Shown here in pieces: positions 37,212-45,157 of a stretch of 64,000 bases of DNA. Within the stretch, counting starts at the first letter, position 1. Each line of letters begins with the position of its first letter. The translations under genes and the position numbers were made by a program. The notes beneath the pieces were generated by a model. It was not told the origin of the DNA, ran no database searches, and saw only the letters and a program-made list of their open reading frames with translations. Location of the stretch: the NCBI GenBank assembly GCA_963779095.1, contig CAVZWU010000011.1, forward strand, positions 1-64,000. Direction: 5' to 3'. Source of the DNA: Roseiarcus sp963779095 (GTDB lineage: Bacteria; Pseudomonadota; Alphaproteobacteria; Rhizobiales; Beijerinckiaceae).

Positions 37212-37783
37212 GCGCGACGGCTCGGCCCGCGCGGTGGAGCGGATTGATCGTTTCGCTCCACTGGGCGGCGGGCGCGATCATTCTCGCTTTGATCGCCATG
37301 GGGTGGGCGATGATCCACGGCGGCCTCGACAGCGCCTGGACGTTCGACATCTACCAGTGGCACAAATCCTGGGGCTTCGTCGCGCTCGTGCTGACAGCCG
37401 CCCGGCTCGCGGCGCGGTCCGTCAGCGCTTCGCCTCCGGCGCCTGTTTCCCCGCGCTGGGAGCGGCGGCTCGCGGCGGCCACCCAGGCGTCGCTCTATAT
37501 CCTGATGGTTTGCGCGATCGTCTCCGGCTGGCTCGTCGTCTCGGCGTCGCCGCTGCCGGTGCCGACCCGATTCTTCGATCTGTTCGTCATTCCGAATATC
37601 GCCCCGCCCGACCCGTCGCTGTTCGCCGACGCCGTGCTTGCGCACAAAATCGCCGCCTGGACGATCGCCGCCCTGGTCGTGCTCCACGTCGCTGGCGCGC
37701 TGAAACACCATTTCGCGGATAGCGACGACGTCATGAAGCGCATGACGCCGCGCTGGCGGCGCCTCAGTCCGCCGCGCGGGTGA
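37208..37783 (+). CDS. Cytochrome b561
   Basis: 191 aa, four transmembrane helices with the heme-ligand His residues in LIVSLHWAAGAIILALIAMG, IYQWHKSWGFVALVLT, FADAVLAHKIAAWTIAALVV and VLHVAGALKHHF. An inner-membrane electron carrier, likely oxidising quinol or reducing a periplasmic partner. Starts at TTG 37208 overlapping the YceI stop, so coupled to it. Confidence 0.88.
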   Translation: MSATARPARWSGLIVSLHWAAGAIILALIAMGWAMIHGGLDSAWTFDIYQWHKSWGFVALVLTAARLAARSVSASPPAPVSPRWERRLAAATQASLYILMVCAIVSGWLVVSASPLPVPTRFFDLFVIPNIAPPDPSLFADAVLAHKIAAWTIAALVVLHVAGALKHHFADSDDVMKRMTPRWRRLSPPRG

Positions 37784-37868
37784 AATCCGCGACGCGCCTT
37801 TGAAAGGCTTCGCCTTGCGCGGAGACATCGGGCAACATGCGGCTTCGAGGCGGAGTCGCTGACCAACG

Positions 37869-38818
37869 ATGCGCGTCATCTTCATGGGCACGCCGGAATT
37901 CGCGGTTCCGGCGCTGATGGCAATCTCAAACGGCGGCTTCGAGCTTGCCGCCGTCTATACGCGCGAGCCCGCGCGCGGCGGCCGCCGAGGGCTCGAGATC
38001 AGGAAAGCGCCGGTTCATGAGGCGGCGGATTCGCTTGGCGTCCCGGTGTTCACGCCGCGCACATTGCGCGACGCCGAAGTCCAGAAGGCCTTCAGAGAGT
38101 TGGCCGCGGACGTCGCAGTGGTCGCGGCTTACGGCCTCATTCTGCCGGTTCCCGTTCTCGAAGCGCCGAGGCTCGGTTGTCTCAACCTGCACGCCTCCCT
38201 GTTGCCGCGCTGGCGAGGCGCGGCGCCGATCCAGAGGGCGATCATGGCCGGCGACAAGGAAACGGGCGTCGACGTCATGCTGATGGAGGCCGGCCTCGAC
38301 ACCGGGCCGGTCGGATTACGCGAAATCATCCCCCTGCGCCCCGACGACACGGCTGGAGATCTGACGCGCCGCCTTTCCGCGGTCGCCGCCCGGCTTGCGG
38401 TCAGCGCCCTCAAGGCGCTCGAAGCGGGCCGATTGTCGTTCGCGCCACAACCCGCCGCCGGCGCCTGCTACGCCCGCAAAATCGAGAAGAGCGAGGCGGA
38501 GATCGACTGGACTCAAGCCTCGGAGACCGTCCGCAACCAGATCCACGGGCTCTCGCCCGCGCCCGGCGCCTTTTCCAGGGTCGTGATCGGCGATCGCGAG
38601 GAGAGCGTGAAGTTTTTCCGCGCCGAGGTCGCGCCCGGCGACGGGCCCGCCGGCGCGCTTCTCTCGGAGGACATGCGGATCGCCTGTGGCTCGGGCGCGA
38701 TACGGATTGTCGAGGGGCAGCGCGCAGGCAAGACTGTCATGGGCGGCGGCGAATTGATGCGTGGGGCAAAGCTGCTCCCGGCGCTATGTTCGGCCGGGCG
38801 GGCGAACCCCGTCCCTAG
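37869..38818 (+). CDS. fmt: Methionyl-tRNA formyltransferase
   Basis: About 315 aa. N-terminal formyltransferase domain MRVIFMGTPEFAVPALMAIS, the formyl-binding loop LNLHASLLPRWRGAAPIQRA, catalytic Asp in TGVDVMLMEAGLDTGPVG, and the C-terminal OB-like domain ending GKTVMGGGELMRGAK. The frame stays open to 38921, giving an unusual tail; the family end (APGAMFGRAGEPRP) is in the neighbouring frame ending at 38818, so an indel near 38772 is likely. Formylates initiator Met-tRNA. Confidence 0.92.
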
Positions 38819-38825
38819 CAAAACA

Positions 38826-38854
38826 TTGACAAAATCGGAAATTTGCCCTACACA
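38826..38854 (+). promoter_or_regulatory. Sigma70-type promoter after fmt
   Basis: TTGACA at 38826-38831 and TACACA at 38849-38854 with a 17-base spacer, a near-consensus pair. It points into a gene-free stretch (38860-39145). Confidence 0.5.
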
Positions 38855-38859
38855 TGTTC

Positions 38860-39145
38860 GTATGGACAGAATATCATCCGACCCGACGGGGGGATACAAG
38901 GGGTCGCCGCCGTTTGAATGAAGGGAACCACAACCGACGCGCGAGTTAAAGGAGCGAGGGAAGAATTTTTTTACTCCAAACGCTCATAACCCATTGAAAA
39001 GTCCCAATTCGAAAAAATAAACGCTAGTAAATCGGAGTCAATTAACTAGCGTTTAGCGTAAGCGCGTTTATTGGCGCTTATTCGCATCGGCTGACGAGGC
39101 GGCGCGCGCGCTGGTTGAGTAAAGCGCCGACGGGCGGACGCCGGC
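38860..39145 (+). other. Gene-free, AT-richer stretch with inverted repeats; possible small RNA
   Basis: No convincing coding frame on either strand. It holds a T7 run (about 38967-38973), an 11-bp inverted repeat TAAACGCTAGT/ACTAGCGTTTA with a 16-base spacer (39018-39055) and a second 7-bp one TAAGCGC/GCGCTTA (39059-39080). A promoter lies just upstream. It ends at the prfB stop on the opposite strand. Confidence 0.4.
39018..39055. repeat. 11-bp perfect inverted repeat
   Basis: Arms 39018-39028 and 39045-39055 around AAATCGGAGTCAATTA. Could be a hairpin of a transcript or a protein-binding/recombination site. Confidence 0.6.
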
Positions 39146-40276
39146 CTATTCGACGTCCTCGACCGCGACCGTCCGTCCGGAGAGGCGCTGCGCCAGCGAA
39201 GCCTCCATGAACGGGTCGAGGTCCCCGTCGAGCACCTCGTCGGGCGAACTCGAAACGTGGCCGGTGCGAAGGTCCTTCACCATCTGATAGGGCTGAAGCA
39301 CATACGAGCGGATCTGGTGGCCCCAGCCGATGTCGGTCTTGGACGCGGCGTCGGCGTTGGCCTTCTCCTCGCGCTTCTGCAGCTCGAGTTCATAAAGGCG
39401 CGCGCGCAGCATGTTCCAGGCGGTCGCCCGGTTCTTGTGCTGCGAGCGCTCGGACTGGCAGGCGACGACGATGCCGGTCGGAATGTGGGTGATGCGCACC
39501 GCCGATTCGGTCTTGTTGACGTGCTGCCCGCCGGCGCCGGAGGCGCGATACGTGTCGATCCGGCAATCGCCCTCGTTGACCTCGATCTTGATCCGGTCGT
39601 CGACGACCGGATAGACCCAGACGGAGGCGAAGCTCGTGTGCCGGCGCGCGTTGGAATCGAACGGGGATATGCGCACCAGGCGATGGACGCCCGACTCGGT
39701 CTTCAGCCAGCCATGCGCGTTATGGCCCTTGACGACGATGGTCGCGGACTTGACGCCTGCCTCGTCGCCGTCCGTCTCTTCGATCAGCTCGACCTCGAAC
39801 TTTCGCCGCTCCGCCCAGCGCACGTACATGCGCAACAGCATCCGCGCCCAGTCGCAGCTCTCCGTGCCGCCCGCCCCGGAATGGACTTCGACATAGGTGT
39901 CGTTGGCGTCGGCCTCGCCCGAAAGCAGGGCTTCGAGCTGGCGCCGCTCGCCTTCGGCTTTCAGCGCCTTGAGGGCTGCGATTCCCTCGGTTTCCGCCGC
40001 TGCGTCGCCCTCGGCTTCGCCAAGCTCGACCAGAGTCGTCGCGTCGTCGAGATCGCGCTCGATCTTCGTCAGCGAGCCCAGCCGGTCTTCCAGCATGGTG
40101 CGCTCGCGCATCACCTTTTCGGCGGATTTCGGGATCAGTCCATAGGTTCGGATCTTCGGATTTCGCGTTCAGTTCGCCAAGACGTCGCGTTGCGGCCTCG
40201 ACGTCAAAGATGCCTCCTCAGCAGTCCGACGGACTGCTTGATTGAATTCGGCCAACTGTTCAGCTTCGGCGCGCAT
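39146..40276 (-). CDS. prfB: Peptide chain release factor 2, with programmed frameshift and assembly indels
   Basis: About 375 aa. Start ATG at 40276 (MRAEAEQLAEF). Catalytic GGQ is in RASGAGGQHVNKTESAVRI. The early peptide KQSVGLLRRHL is followed by the in-frame TGA at 40204-40206. After +1 shifting it continues DVEAATRRLGELNAKSEDPN, then the main frame from about 40120 (VMRERTMLEDRL on). Besides the programmed shift there are two ordinary indels, near 40240 and in an A run near 40130. Releases protein at UAA and UGA. Convergent with fmt. Confidence 0.93.
40203..40218 (-). promoter_or_regulatory. RF2 programmed +1 frameshift site
   Basis: Read on the minus strand: AGGAGG (40213-40218), CAT, then CTT TGA C (40203-40209). 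An internal Shine-Dalgarno element three bases before CUU-UGA-C is the classic autoregulatory signal: low RF2 makes ribosomes pause at UGA and slip +1 to read Leu-Asp (HL then DVEA). Confidence 0.9.
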
Positions 40277-40421
40277 GATCCAACCAACGAATTTAGGAGT
40301 GCAATGTCCCCGCTGAAGACAGCGCTCAGCGGCGCGAGCCTGACGGCCCCCGATGGAGCGCCGGGGCCGCCACCGGGCGTTGTCAGGGTCCGGCTCGCGC
40401 CCCGGCAAAGACTGGAGCCCC

Positions 40422-42827
40422 TCAATAGAGCCCACCCGTCCCCGAGCCGACCGAGCGTTCGCTGCGCGCGGAGGTTTCCGGCCAGCCACCACCACCCCCG
40501 CCGCCGCCATAGCTGTCGGGCGGCCCGGTGCCGGGCTTGAAGGCCTCCATGATCGTGCCGGGCCCGGTCGCCCGCATGCCGGTTTTGACGTCGACCGAAA
40601 TCAGCTTGATTCCGGGCGGAATGCGGAAGGGCGTGTCGGGGGTGTCCTTGAGCGCCATTTTCATGAAGTCGCGAAAGATCGGCGCGGTGTAGAGCGCCGC
40701 CTGGGCCTTGCCGCCAAGCGAACGCGGCTTGTCGTAGCCCATGAACACGCCGAACGTGAGGTTCGGCGAATAGCCGATGAACCAGAGGTCTTTGGCGTCG
40801 TTGGTCGTGCCGGTCTTGCCCGCCAGAGTCCTGCCCAGCTCCTTGATCGCGATGCCGGTGCCGCGTTGGATGACCCCCTCCAGGATGGAGGTGACCTGAT
40901 AGGCGGTCAGCGGGTCGATCACTTGTTCGCGCTTGTCGATCAGGCGCGGCTCAGGCTGATTGTTCCATGTCGGGGCGTCGCATCCCTCGCAGATGCGTTC
41001 GTCGTGCTTATAGATCGTATTGCCCCAACGATCCTGGATGCGATCGATCAGCGTCGCCTTCACCCTCTTGCCGCCGTTGGCGAACATCGAATAGGCGGTG
41101 ACCATGCGCAGCACCGTCGTCTCGCCGGCGCCGATCGACATCGACAGCAGCGGCGCCAGATTGTCGTAGACGCCGAAGCGCTTGGCGTATTCGACGATCA
41201 GCGGCATGCCGATGTCGCGCGCGAGCCTCACGGTCATCAGGTTGATCGAATGCTCGACGCCGAACCGCAACGTCCGAGGCCCGGTGGATTCGCCTTCGAA
41301 GTTTGCCGGCGACCAATATTGGCCATAGCCCATATCGATGGTGACCGGCGCGTCGGCGATGATCGAAGAGGGCGTGTAGCCGTGGTCGAGCGCGGCCCCA
41401 TAGACGAAAGGCTTGAACGAGGAGCCCGGCTGTCGCTGGGCCTGCGTCGCGCGGTTGAATTCCGATTCGTCAAACGAGAAGCCGCCGACCATCGCCAGCA
41501 CGCGGCCCGTGAACGGGTCCATCGCGATGCAGGCGCCGGACACTTCCGGGATCTGGCGGAGGCGATATTCACCGTCGCGGCCGCCAATCGGTTCGACGTA
41601 AAAGACGTCGCCGGGTTTGACCAGGTTCTTCAGCCCGCGGCCCGTCCAGCGCGCTCCTTCAAGCGTGACCGCGCCCGTCCGGCGATCGGCGACAACCGCG
41701 CCCGACTTGTCTCGCTGTGGCTGAAGGCCGATCCGGATGGCCGTGTTGCTGACGTCAAGCGCGACCGCCAGAACCCAAGGCTTGATGTCGCCGTAAGCGG
41801 GAATGTCAGCCAGGGGAACGCCCCAATCCTGGCCGATGTCGATGGTCTTGAGCGTGCCATGCCAGCCATAGGCCTCGTCATAGCGCACGAGACCGTCGAC
41901 CAGCGCCTTACGCGCCATCAGCTGAATTTTCGGGTCGAGCGTGGTGCGAACAGAGAGACCGCCCTCGTAAAGCTTCTGCTCACCGTAGCGTTCCTGCAAT
42001 TCGCGCCGGACTTCTTCGGCGAAGAATCCCGCGGCGATGGAGTTCGGCGTCAGCACGCGCGGATTGACGACCAACGGCTCGGCGCGCGCCTCGTCCGCCT
42101 GTTTGGCGGTGATGTAGCCGTCTTCCTGCATGCGACCGATGACATAGTTCCGCCTTTCGATCGCGCGGTCATGATCACGAAACGGGTTCAGCGAGCTCGG
42201 CTCCTTCGGCAACGCCGCTAAATAGGCGGCTTCGGCGATGGTCAGCTCGTGCACGGACTTGTTGAAATAACCGAGCGCAGCGGCGGCGACGCCGTAGTTG
42301 GAAAGACCGAGGTAAATCTCGTTGAGGTAGAGCTCGAGGATCTTTTCCTTCGAGTAGGCGGATTCTATGCGCAAGCTCAGCAGAATCTCGCGGATCTTTC
42401 GATTGAAAGTCCGGTCCGAGTTCAAGAGAAAATTCTTGGCCACCTGCTGGGTAATGGTCGAGGCGCCCTGAATGTGCCGCGAACCCTGCAGGTAAATGAG
42501 GCCCGCGCGTACGATGCCCTCGGGATCGACGCCCCAGTGGCTATAGAAGTTCTTGTCCTCGGCCGAAATGAAGGCGTGCTTGACCAAGTCGGGAATTTCG
42601 TCCGATGGCAGATAGAGCCTGCGCTCGCGCGAATATTCGGCGAGCAGGCTGCCATCCGCGGCGTGGACACGCGTCATGACCGGCGGCTCATAGTTCTTGA
42701 GCACGGAGTAATCCGGAAGCTCTTGTTCGTACTTCCACAAGACACCGGCAAAAACCGCCGCCGCCACGACAAACAGCAACGCGCCAGTCGCAAATATGAA
42801 ACCGATGATACGAGCGATCCCGCGCAT
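40422..42827 (-). CDS. mrcA: Penicillin-binding protein 1A (bifunctional transglycosylase/transpeptidase)
   Basis: 801 aa, intact. N-terminal membrane anchor (IGFIFATGALLFVVAAAVFA), GT51 glycosyltransferase with SAEDKNFYSHWGVDPEGIV and GASTITQQVAKNF, then a transpeptidase with SxxK in GSSFKPFVYG, SxN in EHSINLMTVR and KTG in LAGKTGTTNDAKD. It has a Gly-rich C-terminal tail. Polymerises and cross-links peptidoglycan in the periplasm. ATG at 42827 chosen for the membrane start; the open frame extends upstream to 42896. The amidase gene amiC lies upstream in the same direction, a common pairing. Confidence 0.95.
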   Translation of the reverse strand: MRGIARIIGFIFATGALLFVVAAAVFAGVLWKYEQELPDYSVLKNYEPPVMTRVHAADGSLLAEYSRERRLYLPSDEIPDLVKHAFISAEDKNFYSHWGVDPEGIVRAGLIYLQGSRHIQGASTITQQVAKNFLLNSDRTFNRKIREILLSLRIESAYSKEKILELYLNEIYLGLSNYGVAAAALGYFNKSVHELTIAEAAYLAALPKEPSSLNPFRDHDRAIERRNYVIGRMQEDGYITAKQADEARAEPLVVNPRVLTPNSIAAGFFAEEVRRELQERYGEQKLYEGGLSVRTTLDPKIQLMARKALVDGLVRYDEAYGWHGTLKTIDIGQDWGVPLADIPAYGDIKPWVLAVALDVSNTAIRIGLQPQRDKSGAVVADRRTGAVTLEGARWTGRGLKNLVKPGDVFYVEPIGGRDGEYRLRQIPEVSGACIAMDPFTGRVLAMVGGFSFDESEFNRATQAQRQPGSSFKPFVYGAALDHGYTPSSIIADAPVTIDMGYGQYWSPANFEGESTGPRTLRFGVEHSINLMTVRLARDIGMPLIVEYAKRFGVYDNLAPLLSMSIGAGETTVLRMVTAYSMFANGGKRVKATLIDRIQDRWGNTIYKHDERICEGCDAPTWNNQPEPRLIDKREQVIDPLTAYQVTSILEGVIQRGTGIAIKELGRTLAGKTGTTNDAKDLWFIGYSPNLTFGVFMGYDKPRSLGGKAQAALYTAPIFRDFMKMALKDTPDTPFRIPPGIKLISVDVKTGMRATGPGTIMEAFKPGTGPPDSYGGGGGGGGWPETSARSERSVGSGTGGLY

Positions 42828-43079
42828 CTCTCGATGGAAGCCTTCCCTTGCGCCCGTCGGCGAGCGCTCGGGGCGTCGAGACGAACTGAATTGCACCGCC
42901 CGAAGGCGCGAACGCTACGAGACCGATCTGCGGACGTCCCTCACGCCGCCGGGATCCGGGTGGGGATCAAGCCCCCCAGCTTGCATCCTGTCGTGCCCGA
43001 GTGAGGCGAATCTATGATCGCTGCGCCTCGCCCCGGAAACCGTGACGCCAATAGCCCAGCGGGCCCGCTGGGCGCAAGC

Positions 43080-43128
43080 CTTAATGCGCTGCAGGTCCTA
43101 ATGCGCTGCAAGTCTTAATGCGCTGGAG
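43080..43128. repeat. Short tandem repeat at the amiC stop
   Basis: Three imperfect units of about 16-17 bp built on CTTAATGCGCTGCAGGT (units near 43080, 43096 and 43112). Each includes the reverse of a CAGCGCATTAA sequence, so the stop region of amiC has been multiplied. Confidence 0.65.
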
Positions 43129-44381
43129 GCGCCCGGTCTGCACGGCCGACGAGGCGACGCCGCCTTCGGCCGATGGGACGCCGTCCGGCGTTCCAGGTCC
43201 GGCAAAGAATGCATCAATGGCTTTGACCATCGCGGCCGCCGCCTTGGCCCGCCACTCCGGCGAGGAGAGGGACTGGACATCCTGTGGGTTCGAAAGATAG
43301 CCGAGCTCGACGAGGACGGAGGGAAACTCCGGCGCCTTCAGAACGACAAAGCCCGCCGAACGCTCTGGGTTGTGGTTGAGCTTCGAGGCGCCGCGCAGGT
43401 TGTCGACAAGGCCGCGCGAGAAGATGTGGGCGTAGGTCCGGGTCTCGCGGCGCTTGAGATCAAACAGAATATCGGCGACATCCGGATTTGCGAGACGACT
43501 GCCGCCGCCGGGCTTCCTGTCGGCGGCGTTCTCCCGGGCCGCGATGCGCGCAGCCTCCGCATCCGAAGCGCGGTCGGCCACGGTGTAGACCGTCGAGCCG
43601 CTAACGTTCGGGTCCTCGCTCAGCGTATCGGCATGGACGGAGATGAACAAGGACGCATTCGCCTTGCGTGCGATGTCGACTCGATCGTCGAGATCGACAT
43701 ACTGATCGCCGTCGCGCGTCATCACAATGCTGTAGCGCTTCGTCGCGTCGAGCTGTCGCTTCAGTTCGGCGCAGAAATCAAAAACCAGGGTCTTCTCCTG
43801 CACCCCGTGAAATCCGCGCGCGCCGCTGTCGACGCCGCCGTGACCCGGATCAAGGACTATGACCGGCTGCGCTTGAGCCGCTGCGGAAACCGAGTCTACC
43901 GCTGAAACAGCAGGGGCGCGAACGATCGCCGCAAAAGCTGAGGGATCGCAGGGTTTAAGCTCGATCGTAAGCCGCGCAGCCGGTTCGCCTTCGACGATCG
44001 GTCTGGCCGAAACCTCCGCGGGACAGGCGCTTCTCGCAAGGTCGATGACGATCCGGGACTTGCCGGGGGCAAGCAGGCCGAAGCGAAAATCCTTCACGAG
44101 CGAAGCATTGGCCGTAGCCCGCCAACCCGGCCGACTGACGGATCGAGTTGAAAATTCACCTCCGGCATGTCGACAACAATGCGATCGGGCGAGGCCAAGG
44201 CGGACGCGCTCGCGTCAACCGATCGCGACAGGTCGAACACCAGTTTGGCCGCGCTCTCGTCCTGCGAGAGCCGCACGCCGACCGCGACCGGCGCGCCCGC
44301 GTCCTCGGCGAACCCGCTCTTAAGCGACATCGCCATCAGAATGAGGACAGCAAGAGCCGCCAGCCATCCCATTCGCGCCAT
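43081..44381 (-). CDS. amiC: N-acetylmuramoyl-L-alanine amidase with AMIN domain (frameshifted)
   Basis: About 430 aa. Signal/anchor WLAALAVLILMAMSLKSGFA, an AMIN domain (AVGVRLSQDESAAKLVFDLS), then Amidase_3 with zinc ligands in IVLDPGHGGVDSGARG, a Glu, and FISVHADTLSEDPNVSG, plus late SVLVELGYLSNPQDVQSL. The frame breaks near 44095 between GGLRPMLRS and VKDFRFGLLAPGK. Cleaves the stem peptide from muramic acid during cell separation. The last ~20 residues are encoded by a short tandem repeat, so the original C-terminus may differ. Confidence 0.9.
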
Positions 44382-45157
44382 TCCGGTTCCCCCTCGGCGC
44401 CGCGCCGTTGTGCTATAGAGCCAATGCCGCCTCCGGCGCAAACGCCCGGCGCCCGACCGGCCGGGCAGGACCACGCAAGCAAAAATGAGCGGGAAACACC
44501 TTTACGACGAGTTAACGAAGCCTAAGGCGTAATGTCGGCCCAGCCCTAGGAGCAGCGCCGCCAGGGGGCGCCGGAAAATCACAGACTAGGAAAAGAACTT
44601 GCCAAGGCGCTCGACGGCGCCTATTTAAGGCGCGTTACGAATTCGGACCGGAGTTCGCGCGGTCGGCTCGTTCTTCGGTTGAGCGAGGCATTTGCCGGGA
44701 CCATCATGTGATGGCCTGTAGGCTGCGCGAACAGCGCCGGGGCGGGTTGTCGGCCCGCCGGATTGCTTGCCACTCTCGAGGTCCGGCGAGCGAGGTCCGT
44801 GCGGGAAGACGGAGGCGGAAGCCAGGATCGACCTGCCGGACAAAGGCCGGCGGCGCGGCTCGGATCGTGACATGGGCGCCATGCGGCGCCGCTTGAATGG
44901 TGGCGTGTCAGCCACGCCTTGTTTTCAGGTTGACGATGTCCCGATGGCAAATCCACAAGTCTCCGGCCGCCATTCGGGCGGCGCGGAGCGCATCCATCGC
45001 GGCGCGGTCGCGTTCGAACAGCCTCCTGAGCCGCGGCGGCGCCTGCCGCCCAGTTTCCCCATTTTTCCATCTCCAACATAGACGCCCCGCGCGGCGCGAG
45101 TCGGGCGGCCCAATCGGCCCTCGCCGCGAATTCTCGTGCGCGGCGAGAGAGTTTATC
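44382..45157 (+). other. Long leader region before rne
   Basis: 776 bp between divergent amiC and rne. I see no convincing gene; a 15-codon frame at 44485 is the only short start with a decent peptide. Several GC-rich inverted repeats are present, including GGCGCC-ATGC-GGCGCC (about 44874-44889) and the T-tailed hairpin at 44902-44925. A long rne 5' leader that lets RNase E control its own mRNA is known in bacteria; I infer the same here. Confidence 0.4.
44902..44925 (+). terminator. Hairpin with T run in the rne leader (attenuator-like)
   Basis: Stem GGCGTG/CACGCC with loop TCAGC followed by TTGTTTT, 233 bases before the rne start. Confidence 0.4.

Noticed and set aside
40204..40206. TGA in prfB as selenocysteine or a nonsense mutation
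   Set aside because: The AGGAGG-CAT-CTT-TGA-C context is the known RF2 autoregulatory frameshift signal.
40353..42221. 622-codon plus-strand frame opposite mrcA
   Set aside because: Antisense of an intact PBP1A with all its motifs; Arg/Asp/His-rich composition typical of GC-rich shadow frames.
44485..44532. 15-codon frame MSGKHLYDELTKPKA in the rne leader
   Set aside because: No clear ribosome site and too short to support as a gene or leader peptide without expression data.
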